Source: Haloarcula halobia
Lineage (GTDB): Archaea; Halobacteriota; Halobacteria; Halobacteriales; Haloarculaceae
Reading direction: 5' to 3'
Assembly: GCF_029338255.1 (NCBI RefSeq)
Contig: NZ_CP119787.1
Location: 186,001-250,000, forward strand
Length of the DNA stretch: 64,000 nucleotides
Positions 18,545-27,736 of this stretch are shown here, piece by piece; the stretch's first letter is position 1; each line of letters opens with the position of its first letter. A model generated the notes under the pieces. That model was not told where the DNA came from. It searched no databases and saw only the letters and a list, made by a program, of their open reading frames with translations. The position numbers and the translations under genes are program-made.

Positions 18545-20185
18545 ATGAACGGTAGCATACGGGAGGGTATCACGGGACCCGAAGACAGCATCTCCGAGTT
18601 CGGGCCCGACGAACGTAGCGTCCGGCAGGCGAACATCGCGGCCGGTCGGGCCGTGGGCGACCTCGTCCGGACGACGATGGGACCGCGCGGGATGGACAAA
18701 CTCCTCGTGGACCGGTCCGGGATGGGGATCGTCACGAACAACGGGGCGAGCATCCTCCGCGAGACGGTCGAGCACCCCGTCGGTGATCTCATCGCGGACG
18801 TCGCGGTCTCCCAGGAGGACGAGGTGAACGACGGCACGACGACGGCGGCGACCGTCGCCGCCGAGCTCCTCGCCGAGGCCGAGGCGCTCATCGACCAGGA
18901 CGTCCACCCGACGACGATCGTGAACGGCTATCTCGCGGCCGCCGAGCACGCGACCGAGCAACTGGCGGGAGACGCGGTCGAGATCGACCCGTCGGACACC
19001 GAACGGCTGACACAGATCGCGAGGACCGCGATGTCGGGCAAGTCGGTCAAGGCCGATGCCAACATCCCCGAGCTCGTCGTCGAGGCCGCCCAGCAGGTCG
19101 CGACCGACGACGGCGTCGACGTCGACGACGTGCGGACCGAGAAGATCACGGGCGCGCAGGTCGTCGACTCCTTCCTCGCCGACAGCATCCAGGTCGGGAA
19201 GGAACGGGCCGACGCGTCCTCGCCGTACCGCGTCGAGGACGCCGACGTCGCGGTGATCAACAAGCCCATAGAGGCCCGCGAGCTCAAGGGCGACTCCGAG
19301 GTCAACTTCCTCTCGACCGACGAGTTCGACGGCATCCGCGACGGCGAGCGCTCGGAGGCCATCGCCATCGCCGAACACCTCGACGACCTGGGCGTCGACG
19401 CCGTCATCGGCGGCGAGGACATCCAGCAGGTCACGCGCTCGTTCCTGGCCCAGAAGGGGATCTACGTGGTCCGTCGCGCCGACGACGAGGACGTCAGGGC
19501 CGCCGCGAAGGCGACGGGCGCCGAGATCATCACCGACCCGCGGGACATGACAGTCGAGGACCTCGGCCACGCCGATATCGTCGAGGAGATAGACGTCGGC
19601 GGCGAGCGCAAGACGAGTATCAAGGGCCCACAGACCCAGCAGATCGCCACGCTCGTCCTGTACGGATCGACGACGGACGTGGTCGACGAGGTCGAACGCG
19701 CCGTCGAGGACGCCCTCTCGGCCGTGGCGCTCGCGCTCAACGAACCGAAGATCCTCCCCGGTGGCGGCGCGACGGAGACGGCAGTGGCCCTCGAACTGCG
19801 GGAGTGGGCGACCCAGCACGAGACCCGGGAACAGCTCGCCATCCAGGCGTTCGCACACGCACTCGAGGTGGTGCCCCGGACGCTCGCCGAGAACGCCGGT
19901 ATCAACCCCGTCGACGGCGTCGTCGACGTCCGCGCCGCGCAGTCGACGGGCACGCCGACGGCCGGTATCGACGGCGAGACCGGCGAAGTCGTCGACGCGC
20001 TGGCCGCCGGCATCGTCGAACCGCCCGCGGTGAAGCGCCACTCGATCCAGGCCGCGACGGACGCGGCAGCGGCCATCCTCCGAATCGACGACGCGCTTCC
20101 CAAGCGAGAAGAGACCCCGGACGAGATGCCCGGTGGCGGGATGGGCGGCGCAGGTGGAATGGGCGGCGGGATGGACGGACTGTAG
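18545..20185 (+). CDS. Thermosome (group II chaperonin) subunit, divergent
   Basis: A 546-residue chaperonin subunit with intermediate and apical domains in normal order and the Gly/Met-rich tail (GGGMGGAGGMGGGM). Seen motifs are TTMGPRGMDKLLVD and VEDALSAVALALNEPK, which keeps the catalytic Asp of the second ATP motif. Two ATP-site motifs differ from the family: TNDG is TNNG (Asn66 in place of the Asp equivalent to GroEL Asp52), and GDGTT is NDGTT (Asn95). The protein also lacks the usual N-terminal stretch. It folds proteins as part of a two-ring complex, probably mixed with canonical subunits encoded elsewhere. A gene symbol such as cct3 is possible, but I cannot assign it. Confidence 0.93.
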   Translation: MNGSIREGITGPEDSISEFGPDERSVRQANIAAGRAVGDLVRTTMGPRGMDKLLVDRSGMGIVTNNGASILRETVEHPVGDLIADVAVSQEDEVNDGTTTAATVAAELLAEAEALIDQDVHPTTIVNGYLAAAEHATEQLAGDAVEIDPSDTERLTQIARTAMSGKSVKADANIPELVVEAAQQVATDDGVDVDDVRTEKITGAQVVDSFLADSIQVGKERADASSPYRVEDADVAVINKPIEARELKGDSEVNFLSTDEFDGIRDGERSEAIAIAEHLDDLGVDAVIGGEDIQQVTRSFLAQKGIYVVRRADDEDVRAAAKATGAEIITDPRDMTVEDLGHADIVEEIDVGGERKTSIKGPQTQQIATLVLYGSTTDVVDEVERAVEDALSAVALALNEPKILPGGGATETAVALELREWATQHETREQLAIQAFAHALEVVPRTLAENAGINPVDGVVDVRAAQSTGTPTAGIDGETGEVVDALAAGIVEPPAVKRHSIQAATDAAAAILRIDDALPKREETPDEMPGGGMGGAGGMGGGMDGL

Positions 20186-21208
20186 TCAGACGAACTGGCT
20201 GGCGGCGAGCAGGAACCAGCCCTGTCCGTACGAGGTCACGGCGAACGGGACGCCGGGCCCGCCCGGCGGGCCGACGACGCGATTGACGGCGCCGTCGTCT
20301 CCGACGACGTCTTGCGTGACGTCCATGGCGTCTGTCGCCGCCTGTCCGTACGCCGATTCGTCGAGGAGTCCGCGGTCGATGCCCTCGCGGAACGCGTAGG
20401 CGAACATCAGCGTCCCCGAGGTCTCCAGTGCGGACTGGTCGTCGTCGAGGATGTTGTGCCAGTATCCCGAGGCGTCCTGGAGCGGGCGCACCGCCGCACA
20501 GAGGTCGGTGAATATCTCGACGAGTTCGTCGCGGTCGTCGTGGTCCTCGGGGACGTACTCGAGGGCGTCGAGGATGCCGGCCGCGACCCAGCCGTTCCCG
20601 CGCGACCAGAACGTGTCCTCGGGGAAGGTGTTTGGCTGTTCGCGCCACTCGTGGCGGTACAGGCCCGTGTGGGGGTCACGGAGGTACTTCGTCTGGACGC
20701 GAATCTGTCGAGCGGCATCGTCGATGGCGGCCGGCTCGTCCGCGACGGCGCCGTAGCGTGCCAGGAACGGGGACAGCATGTAGACGGCGTCGACCCACAG
20801 TTCCACCTTCCCGCGGTGGTGCCCGATGCCGCCGTCGGCCGTCCGCTGGGCCTCCTCGGCCAGGTAGTCGTACTGGCGCTCGGCGGCCTCTAGGTACGCC
20901 TCGTCGCCGGTCCGATCGTAGAACTCCAGGACGGGGTAGCCCAGCGCGGCGGGGTCGGTCTGGGACTGGTACTCGACGTCGTCCGTCCAGGACTTGGGAT
21001 CGAGCGACCCGTAGGAGAACTGCCCCGCCGAGGTCTGGGTCGCGATCGAGCGGTCGACGAGTCGACGGACCGCGTCGTCGTAGCCGCCGACGGCGAGGAG
21101 GCCGTTCAGCGCGACGGCTTTCTGCCACGTCTCGGACTCCATGTCCCGCTCCAGCGTGTGGTTCGCTACACGTTCGACTACTGCGGGTAGCTCCTGGTGT
21201 GCTGCCAT
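20186..21208 (-). CDS. Glycoside hydrolase family 88/105 (unsaturated glucuronyl/galacturonyl hydrolase)
   Basis: A 340-residue (alpha/alpha)6-barrel enzyme with no signal peptide, so cytoplasmic. It shows HHRGKVELWVDAVYMLSPF (Asp in the DAxYM segment), the signature FWSRGNGWVAAGILDALE, and a C-terminal YGQGWFLLAASQF helix. Families 88 and 105 remove unsaturated uronic acids from oligosaccharides made by polysaccharide lyases. ATG 21208 is used; an open frame extends far upstream but overlaps the divergent gene at 21422 and is not protein-like. It converges with the thermosome gene, with stops almost touching. Confidence 0.88.
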   Translation of the reverse strand: MAAHQELPAVVERVANHTLERDMESETWQKAVALNGLLAVGGYDDAVRRLVDRSIATQTSAGQFSYGSLDPKSWTDDVEYQSQTDPAALGYPVLEFYDRTGDEAYLEAAERQYDYLAEEAQRTADGGIGHHRGKVELWVDAVYMLSPFLARYGAVADEPAAIDDAARQIRVQTKYLRDPHTGLYRHEWREQPNTFPEDTFWSRGNGWVAAGILDALEYVPEDHDDRDELVEIFTDLCAAVRPLQDASGYWHNILDDDQSALETSGTLMFAYAFREGIDRGLLDESAYGQAATDAMDVTQDVVGDDGAVNRVVGPPGGPGVPFAVTSYGQGWFLLAASQFV

Positions 21209-21421
21209 ACCGCCCGAACAGCACGGACGTACAAAATTGTTAGGTTCACCCCGACCGCATTCCCACCGCTGTCGGTGGGCCTGGCCGGCCGGCCCGCGAC
21301 GACCCGGTCCCGGGTCGCAGCGTCGACGGGGTCGGTCGTGCACGTCCGGTCCGCCGCGACGAGACGCCTGCCGAGCGACAACAGAGGGGGGTTTCAAGAG
21401 AACCCCGACCCACCGTCCAGT

Positions 21422-21922
21422 ATGATACGAGCAGTCGACGGCATGACCCCCACGATAGCCGACTCGGCGTACGTAGACGAGGCGGCAGTCGTCATCGGGG
21501 ACGTCGTCATCGAGGCGGGGGCGAGCGTCTGGCCGAACACCACCCTCCGGGGCGACCACGGACAGATCGTGGTCGGCGAGCGAGCGAACGTACAGGACAA
21601 CGCCGTGCTCCACGAAGACGCCGTACTCGGGCCCGAGACGACGGTGGGCCACAGCGCCATCGTCCACGCGGCGACCGTCGACGAGGGGGCGCTCGTCGGG
21701 ATGAACGCGGTCGTCCTCGACGACGCCCACGTCGGCGAGGAGGCCATCGTCGGCGCCGGGTCCGTCGTCACCGAGGGGACCGAGGTCCCGCCGGCGACGC
21801 TCGCCGTCGGCACGCCGGCCGAGCCGAAGACCGAACTCGACGACCCGGACACGCGGGTGGCGGCCGAGCACTACGCCGAACTCGCCACCCGATACGAGGA
21901 GACGTCCGAACGGCTCGACTGA
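21422..21922 (+). CDS. Gamma-carbonic anhydrase-like hexapeptide-repeat protein
   Basis: A 166-residue left-handed beta-helix protein with repeated hexapeptides (VVIGDVVI, VVGERANV, ATVDEGAL, AHVGEEAI). Candidate zinc ligands are His in VLHEDAV and the pair in GHSAIVH, matching the three histidines of gamma-class carbonic anhydrases. The RGD in NTTLRGDHGQI is the usual structural motif. The acidic loop of methanogen Cam is absent, so this is the CamH-like type, whose activity varies. It would form a trimer with sites between subunits. Confidence 0.87.
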   Translation: MIRAVDGMTPTIADSAYVDEAAVVIGDVVIEAGASVWPNTTLRGDHGQIVVGERANVQDNAVLHEDAVLGPETTVGHSAIVHAATVDEGALVGMNAVVLDDAHVGEEAIVGAGSVVTEGTEVPPATLAVGTPAEPKTELDDPDTRVAAEHYAELATRYEETSERLD

Positions 21923-22020
21923 GCGGAGCCACCGGAGCGACGCGTCTCGCTGACGCCCGACCGACCGCCACGACGGGGGCGGCCGCGAGACGGCGTACCG
22001 GGACACGTCTGGTCACCACA

Positions 22021-22029
22021 ATTTTATAG
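22021..22029 (+). promoter_or_regulatory. TATA box for the M24 peptidase gene
   Basis: ATTTTATAG is centred 25 nt before ATG 22050. It sits too near the in-frame GTG 22035 for that codon to be the start. Confidence 0.55.
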
Positions 22030-22049
22030 ACTGGGTGAGTCCCTCTCGC

Positions 22050-23222
22050 ATGGGTCCAGAACCGACACTCCCGGAGTCCGAGTACGACCGCCGTATCGGC
22101 GCGGTCCGCGAGGCGATGGTCGAGAAGGAGTACGACCTCCTCGTGGTCTACGCGGACGAGTACCGGGTCGGCGACGGCTTCTACCTCTCGAACTTCAAGC
22201 CGATCAACGTCCTCGAAGAGGCACACCAGCTCGTCCTCGTCCCCGTCGACGACGACCCGGTGTTACTCACGGGAACGCTGAACAGCCACGGGGCGCGGGA
22301 GCGATCCTGGATCGACGACGTCCGCCCGTTCGCGGCGTTCACCGAGACGCTCACCGACGTCGTGGACCGCTCGGACGGCGTGTCGAGAGTCGGGCTGGCG
22401 GGGGAACGGCTGCTCCCGGTCCGCTGGTACGACCGGCTGGCGGACGCCCTCGGGTCCCGGGAGATCGTCCGCGACGACGAGCTGCTCGCTCGCTGCCGTC
22501 AGTTCAAGAGCGACGCGGAGATACGGATGCTCGAACACGCGGCGGCGATCGGCGACCAGAGCATCGTCGACGTAGTCCAGGAGATGGCAGTCGGCGACAG
22601 CGAAGCCGACCTGGCCGCGGTCGGCGAGTACGGCGCCCGTCGCCGCTCGGCGGAGATCGGGTCGGCGTACGTCGTCATCACCGGCGCGAACACCCGCCAC
22701 CCGACCTGGCGGCCGTCGCCCGACCACCACGTCGACGACGGCGACTACGTCATCATCGACGCCTCGCCCCAGTATCGCGGCTACGCGGCCGACGTGGCTA
22801 TCACCGCCATCGCGGGGGACGACCCCGAGAAGGCCGAGACGCTCGCGCGGGCGAACCGGGTCACGAACGAGCTGATCGAGGAGCAGGTTGAACCCGGTAT
22901 CCGGGCGGGGGACCTCTACGAGCGGGTGCTCGACCGGGTCCAGCGGGAGGGCTGGAGCGAGGAGTTCGAACCGTTCGCGACTGGCGTCCGGGCCATCGGT
23001 CACGGCGTCGGCATCGACGTCGTCGAGTGGCCGAACCTCGGTCCGGGCGTCGACGTGACGCTCGAACCCGGGATGGTGGTCTCACTCAAGTTCGACCTGC
23101 ACGGGATTCCCGGGGGCGGCCTCCGCGTCGAGCGGATGCTCGCCATCGAGGAGGGCGGCGCGCGCCCGCTGAACTTCACCGACCCCACCACGCTCCCCGA
23201 GGACGTCCGGGCGTTTCTCTGA
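22050..23222 (+). CDS. M24 family peptidase (Xaa-Pro aminopeptidase/creatinase fold)
   Basis: A 390-residue protein with an N-terminal creatinase domain (to about residue 150) and a C-terminal pita-bread domain. The metal ligands appear in order: Asp in VIIDASPQYRGYAADVAI, His in IGHGVGIDVVEWP, Glu in LEPGMVVS and Glu in RVERMLAIEEGG. The usual second metal Asp is in YAADVA. It should cleave an N-terminal residue before proline, or hydrolyse a creatine-like amide. It is a single-gene unit with its own promoter. The N-terminal domain and length are standard. Confidence 0.9.
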   Translation: MGPEPTLPESEYDRRIGAVREAMVEKEYDLLVVYADEYRVGDGFYLSNFKPINVLEEAHQLVLVPVDDDPVLLTGTLNSHGARERSWIDDVRPFAAFTETLTDVVDRSDGVSRVGLAGERLLPVRWYDRLADALGSREIVRDDELLARCRQFKSDAEIRMLEHAAAIGDQSIVDVVQEMAVGDSEADLAAVGEYGARRRSAEIGSAYVVITGANTRHPTWRPSPDHHVDDGDYVIIDASPQYRGYAADVAITAIAGDDPEKAETLARANRVTNELIEEQVEPGIRAGDLYERVLDRVQREGWSEEFEPFATGVRAIGHGVGIDVVEWPNLGPGVDVTLEPGMVVSLKFDLHGIPGGGLRVERMLAIEEGGARPLNFTDPTTLPEDVRAFL

Positions 23223-23296
23223 GCGCTATCAGGGACCCGTCGCTGGGACGGTCCGCCACCGGTACTTAGATAGGCCCATTCGCGCAATGGCCTGTA

Positions 23297-24217
23297 ATGG
23301 CAACTGCGGCGACGATCCTGGACCGGGTCGAAGACTACGTGACACCGATGGGCGCGCTCGCCGTCGCGGTCGTCGCGGTCAGCACCAGCGCGATCCTCGT
23401 GAGGTGGTCTACGGCGCCGTCGTCGGTCGTGGCCTTCTATCGCGTGCTCCTGACGACCGTCCTGCTCGCGCCGCTGGTGATGACCCGCCACGCAGGGTCG
23501 TTGACGAAGCTCTCCGGCCGCGACCTGCTGGTCGCCGGCGCGGCGGGGGTCGCACTCGCCGTGCACTTCGCGACCTGGTTCGAGAGTCTCGACTGGACCA
23601 GCGTCGCGGCGTCGGTCACGCTCGTCCAGGCCCAACCCCTGTTCGTCGCGCTCGGGGCGTGGGTGCTGCTCGACGAGCGTATCAGCCACCGGACTGCGAT
23701 CGGCATCGGAATCGCGGTGGCGGGCATGGCCGTGATGTCGATGGGGGACTTCCTCAGCGGGACGGCCGTGGGGCCGCGACCGCTGTTCGGGAACTCCCTC
23801 GCGGTGCTGGCCGCGGTCATGATGGCCCTGTACGTGCTCGTGGGCCGGTCACTGCGCCAGCGGCTCCCCCTGCTCCCCTACGTGACCGTCGTGTATCTGG
23901 TCGCGGCGGCGACGCTCCTGGTGTACCTGCTCGGCCAGGGCCACCCGCTCGCCGGCTATCCCCCCCGCGAGTGGCTCCTCTTTCTCGCGATGGCCGCCGG
24001 GCCGGGCGTGTTCGGACATACGGTCCTGAACTGGGCGCTGGCACACGTCGACTCGAGCGTGGTCAGCGTCTCGCTGCTCGGCGAACCGCTGGGGAGCGCC
24101 CTGCTCGCGCTCATCCTGCTCGCGGAGATCCCGACGCTCTGGACGGTGGTCGGCGGCGCAATCGTGCTCGGCGGTATCACCCTCACCGCTCGCACCGGCG
24201 GTGGCGCCGCCGAGTGA
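23297..24217 (+). CDS. EamA/DMT superfamily transporter
   Basis: A 306-residue protein with ten predicted transmembrane helices in two EamA repeats. The first repeat contains STSAILVRWSTAPSSVVAFYR and the second FGHTVLNWALAHVDSSVVS then LGEPLGSALLALI, typical EamA signatures. Members export amino acids or other metabolites; the substrate is not predictable. ACTTAGATAGG about 30 nt upstream of ATG 23297 is the likely TATA box. It is the last gene of the GC-rich core block before the AT-rich interval. Confidence 0.9.
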   Translation: MATAATILDRVEDYVTPMGALAVAVVAVSTSAILVRWSTAPSSVVAFYRVLLTTVLLAPLVMTRHAGSLTKLSGRDLLVAGAAGVALAVHFATWFESLDWTSVAASVTLVQAQPLFVALGAWVLLDERISHRTAIGIGIAVAGMAVMSMGDFLSGTAVGPRPLFGNSLAVLAAVMMALYVLVGRSLRQRLPLLPYVTVVYLVAAATLLVYLLGQGHPLAGYPPREWLLFLAMAAGPGVFGHTVLNWALAHVDSSVVSVSLLGEPLGSALLALILLAEIPTLWTVVGGAIVLGGITLTARTGGGAAE

Positions 24218-24708
24218 ACGGGGCCGATTCGCACCGCCACGACGGCTGCTGCCCGGATGCTTCGGGCCGACGTCACGGCTGCTGCTCGCTGCAGCCGATA
24301 CGAACCGGGTGGTGTCGAGGAACCGTGTGCCCACACCTCCGTCTGTCTCGAACCACCTCCCGATGCACCAGCGACCAGTCTAGCGCATCCACGTCCAGAG
24401 AATAGTTGGATAGAGAGGAGATACCACTATTTAGAGTTCTAATTGGCAGTTAATAGATCGAGATTGCCTAATGTGGCCGCTTAATAGACCTCTGTATACA
24501 GATATCCCCCATTCTAGAATTTTTTCTGGAATTTCTAATCTGTCTTCTCCCAACCTGTATTGAAACCGGAGTGTGAGGGGAGCCCTCGTCGGGGCACAGC
24601 AATTGCACGGCTGCGTTCCTGTATCGCGCACGCAATTGCTGGCTGAGTCCCGATCGTCCATGGAGACGTTGCTGCAGACAACGCGGATATGCAGCGAGGG
24701 GTTTCGGG
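24218..24708 (+). other. AT-rich intergenic interval without a supported gene
   Basis: 491 nt between the EamA gene and a convergent flavoprotein gene. From about 24400 to 24560 the sequence is visibly AT-rich (TAGTTGGATAGAG, CTTAATAGACC, CTAGAATTTTTTCTGG) in contrast to the flanking coding DNA. There is a short imperfect palindrome TCTAGAATTTTTTCTGGA near 24523. No open frame here has protein-like composition. It marks the change from the intact metabolic region to the accessory region. Confidence 0.6.
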
Positions 24709-25173
24709 TCAGTCGTCGGTTGATTCTACGACTCCGGTAAGTTCGTCGGTGCGCAGACGCACAAGCGTGAACAGCAGCTCGGACGGGGCCTCGAATACGT
24801 GGTAGAATGGGATCTTCTGTTCGTGTTCAGCATCGCTGCGTTCCGAATCGGCTGGGGTCACTCGGTCCAAGTTCTCGGTGGTATTGCGGTGCTCAAGTTC
24901 ACCGCTCGCGACGACGCTCTTCCACCCCGATTCTGTTTCGGCGGCGACAACGAACGTCGCTCGCTCGGTAGTTTCGATGTACTTCCGTTTGCGACTTCCC
25001 ACGCCGTAGCCGAGTCGAAAATAGAAATCCTCGGTCTCCGGTGCGAACGTAAACGCGACGGGGATCGCATAGGACTCGTCCTCATCCGCCAGCGCGAGGG
25101 TCCCCGTCGATCGGTTCTCGAGGAATGCTTCGATTGCTGGCTCGTCAAGAACCCCGGCAATCTGTTGGTTCAT
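24709..25173 (-). CDS. Pyridoxamine 5'-phosphate oxidase-like flavin-binding protein
   Basis: A 154-residue split-barrel protein of the PPOX/FMN-binding family. It starts with the usual LDEPAIEAFLENRSTGTLALADEDESYAIP layout cut here into helix plus first strand, then VAFTFAPETEDFYFRLG and RATFVVAAETESGWKSV. These proteins bind FMN, F420 or heme, and many are uncharacterised. GATTTATTC on the minus strand, about 28 nt before ATG 25173, is a good TATA box. A second, diverged member lies 337 nt away at 25510-25956 in the opposite direction. Confidence 0.85.
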   Translation of the reverse strand: MNQQIAGVLDEPAIEAFLENRSTGTLALADEDESYAIPVAFTFAPETEDFYFRLGYGVGSRKRKYIETTERATFVVAAETESGWKSVVASGELEHRNTTENLDRVTPADSERSDAEHEQKIPFYHVFEAPSELLFTLVRLRTDELTGVVESTDD

Positions 25174-25509
25174 AGAATAAAATTATGGCAAATCTGAATA
25201 AATCTATCGGGCTTCACCAAGTCGAGACACAGCGAACAGATCCGCTGTATCGGGTAGTAGGCTACGTGCCATCTGTTGGATAGATCGATGCGTAGTGGGT
25301 ATAGCGAGTCTGTACCGTTCCAGTGACTCGAGGTGCGGGGGACACGCCGTGAGACACCCTCGCTTCGTGACAGGTTCCCGGACGTAACCGCAACGATCGC
25401 CATCGGCGTGTGCACGATACCGGGCGCGTATCCTCCAGGTTACAACTCATTGTGCCGTAGGGAGAGATCTGCCCCGAGTTTTATTTGTGTGTGATCGTGT
25501 GACTATCGT
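25174..25509 (+). other. Divergent promoter region between two flavoprotein genes
   Basis: 336 nt separating two divergently transcribed PPOX-family genes. It contains a TATA box on each side: GATTTATTC (minus, near 25200) and GTTTTATTTG (plus, near 25480, about 28 nt before ATG 25510). The middle 250 nt hold no convincing ORF or repeat that I can see. Confidence 0.6.
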
Positions 25510-25956
25510 ATGGCTGCATTCGATTCCCTCCTGGGAAGTGAAGTTGACGATGCTGAGATCGAGGAAGTGTTGCTAGACGTGGGTTTCGGGGTGCTCTCAC
25601 TGAGTGCCGACGGAGTCCCCTATGGCGTCCCGCTCTCTTTCGGCTACGACGGCGAAGACCGGCTCTACTTCGTATTTCTCGATTCGAGCACTGAACTTCG
25701 GAAGGAACAGTACGCCGAACAAGCCTCCATTGCAAGTTTCACCACCTTCGATGTCGACCCCGACGGGTCGTGGCGGAGTGTGATCGTTGCTGGATCACTC
25801 GATAGAATCACCATCGACGAATGGGACACCGCACGTGAAGCGATGGCCGACAACGCGTACCAATCGGACCTTCTCTCGGAGTATGAACTGCAGGAGAACA
25901 CCAATGTATGGGCACTCACAATCGAAGAGCGGTCTGGACGTGCTATGGGGCAATAG
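25510..25956 (+). CDS. Pyridoxamine 5'-phosphate oxidase-like flavin-binding protein, second copy
   Basis: A 148-residue split-barrel protein. The first strands are GVLSLSADGVPYGVPLSFGY, then LYFVFLDSSTELRKEQY and ASFTTFDVDPDGSWRSVIV, followed by a helix and the last strand NVWALTIEERSGR. This is the common haloarchaeal form of the family. It is transcribed from its own leaderless promoter, away from the related gene at 24709-25173. Cofactor and substrate are unknown. Confidence 0.87.
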   Translation: MAAFDSLLGSEVDDAEIEEVLLDVGFGVLSLSADGVPYGVPLSFGYDGEDRLYFVFLDSSTELRKEQYAEQASIASFTTFDVDPDGSWRSVIVAGSLDRITIDEWDTAREAMADNAYQSDLLSEYELQENTNVWALTIEERSGRAMGQ

Positions 25957-26219
25957 CTAATCGGCCCGTCACTGGTGGATAGAAACGCTGCATTCGGCAC
26001 GCGGTTTCTGCCGGGATCCGTATGGGTCGGGTCCAGTCGAAGCGATCGTTTGAATCGGCCAGACCGACAAAGCGTGTCCCGGAAGCGGATTCGACTTGCT
26101 CACACCCGGACGTAACTCGGTTGCAAGACAGAGACGTCGCTGCCAACGCCACTGGAACCACCACCAGTCCAGATATGTGAACAACCAACATTTATACCAA
26201 TATCCGATAATGAGAACGT

Positions 26220-26435
26220 ATGGGAGATACCAAGGGTACTGCGGACGACGCATCGCATTTCGGTGAGGAACGGGACCGCACGAATCCGGATTTCTCGATT
26301 ATCGATATCTACGCCGAAGAAGGAGACGTCTGGATCCAGACGGGTGGGATACACGAGCCATACAGCGTCGACGTCGCCGAACGAATCCGCGACCGGCTCG
26401 ACAGCGTAATCGAAGACGCGAAAGGTGACGAGTGA
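26220..26435 (+). CDS. Small acidic hypothetical protein
   Basis: A 71-residue acidic protein with a strand-rich middle (DFSIIDIYAEEGDVWIQTGG) and a C-terminal helix (DVAERIRDRLDSVIEDAK). I do not recognise the family. ATTTATACC at 26189-26197 lies 27 nt before ATG 26220, a good leaderless promoter. The following 177 nt hold an unsupported short frame that ends LIVGGVTVEPITDP at about 26603, perhaps the tail of a decayed gene. Confidence 0.65.
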   Translation: MGDTKGTADDASHFGEERDRTNPDFSIIDIYAEEGDVWIQTGGIHEPYSVDVAERIRDRLDSVIEDAKGDE

Positions 26436-26612
26436 ACCAGTCGACCGAACTGTCGGGGTGACGGAAGCGGTCCCGGTACCGACGTACCGGACGGCGACCT
26501 GGTGAGTGACAGAGACGACCTCGCCGACCCGATGCCGACGATGCTATTGACGCCACAGAGTTGATCGTCGGGGGTGTCACCGTCGAACCGATCACCGATC
26601 CGTAGCTCGCTC

Positions 26613-27293
26613 ATGACCGACACCACCCTTCCAGAGGGAGAGGACTCACGACGCACGCTAGCACAGGAACTTGCCTCGCAGTCCAGCGACAGGCCCGAGA
26701 GCATCACGGATTCGGAGATGACGCAACTCGTCGCGTTGCTACGCGTGCAGGATGTGGAAACCCGTGTCCAAGCTGCCCAAGCCCTGCAACACCTGTACGA
26801 CCGTCCGACACTCTTTGCCCCGGTGATTGCCGAGCTTGTCGTGATCGGGGACACGTATCCTGAAACTGTCGACGGGATTCCCTCCCCGCAGTCGATGCTG
26901 CGTTCGCCGGAGATCCGCACTGTTGTATACGTCGCCGACTCGCTGGCGCGGGTTGCCCAAAGCGATCCGTCGCTGTTCGTTCCGGTCGCCGACCAAATCG
27001 CCGAGGCGGTCCTCAGTGGTGACCGGACACCAAAGTACTACGTCTTCATCCTCGGGTTGATCCACGATGTCGTTCCAGCGGCTGTTCCGGAAGCAGTGGT
27101 GAAAGAAGAACTCTGTACGTTGCTTGACCGCGGGCACGGATTCGGCTATCCATCGTGGGCGGCGGACACACTCCGTCGGTTGGGGGATCCGGCCGTCCTC
27201 CCCGAACTAGAGGCAAACTATCCCGAGAACCCTGTCGACGAGACCACGCAGGAGGCATTCGATGAGGCGATTGCTGAGCTACAAACGCAGTAG
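26613..27293 (+). CDS. HEAT-repeat protein
   Basis: A 226-residue helical protein. The region DVETRVQAAQALQHLYDRP is a clear HEAT-like helix pair, followed by VYVADSLARVAQSDPSLFVPVADQIAEAV and further helices to ADTLRRLGDPAVLPELEANY. HEAT proteins are protein-protein scaffolds. A second HEAT protein with a membrane anchor is encoded at 34439-35560 beside a glycosyltransferase, so the two may share partners. The start could also be GTG 26574; ATG 26613 is preferred because upstream residues are not conserved in character. Confidence 0.7.
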   Translation: MTDTTLPEGEDSRRTLAQELASQSSDRPESITDSEMTQLVALLRVQDVETRVQAAQALQHLYDRPTLFAPVIAELVVIGDTYPETVDGIPSPQSMLRSPEIRTVVYVADSLARVAQSDPSLFVPVADQIAEAVLSGDRTPKYYVFILGLIHDVVPAAVPEAVVKEELCTLLDRGHGFGYPSWAADTLRRLGDPAVLPELEANYPENPVDETTQEAFDEAIAELQTQ

Positions 27294-27575
27294 CCGTAGT
27301 CCCGTCCCGGACCAGTGCCGAGTCGACTGACGAGAGAATTAGCGTCGGATTCCGCTCGATATGCATCGATTACGAGAGACACACGGTGTGGCCTGCAGGG
27401 CTATCGATATACCGCTGGGAAGTAGTACGAATAGGCAATCTGGACACCGACTGAGGAGCCGACTCACTGAGAACTGAGATCGCTATTGGCCGAGTACTGC
27501 ATCCGGCCTCTGCAATTATCGTTGCCCCCGAGTATGCGCATCGAGTAGCGGTAATGAAAAAGCCATGCTGCGAGG

Positions 27576-27650
27576 AGCCTCCGTATCGGTCACGTCGGTT
27601 CTGGCAGGCACTCTGGCGTTCGTTTGCGAACTGCTGCATACAGCGTGCAC
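27576..27650 (+). repeat. Dispersed repeat, copy A, in a convergent intergenic spacer
   Basis: About 75 nt beginning AGCCTCCGTATCGGTCACG and ending CTGCTGCATACAGCGTGCAC. A matching copy with the same length between its two conserved ends is at 38772-38848, and the end motif recurs at 38015-38033. This copy lies between the 3' ends of the HEAT gene (+) and the lipoprotein gene (-). The rest of the 27294-27736 interval shows no supported gene. Confidence 0.6.
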
Positions 27651-27736
27651 AGTCGGCACCCGGCACAGATCTGTACTAGTACATGGTAGGTCCGGATAGT
27701 GGGATCGACCGGGCCAGGGAAGCCTTCCCGTCTCTT

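Noticed and set aside
21209-22006. N-terminal extension of the GH88/105 frame to 22006
   Set aside because: It runs antisense across the hexapeptide-repeat protein gene and is not protein-like; ATG 21208 gives the normal family length.
24431-24661. 76-codon frame in the AT-rich interval
   Set aside because: No start context and mixed composition; nothing resembling a known protein.
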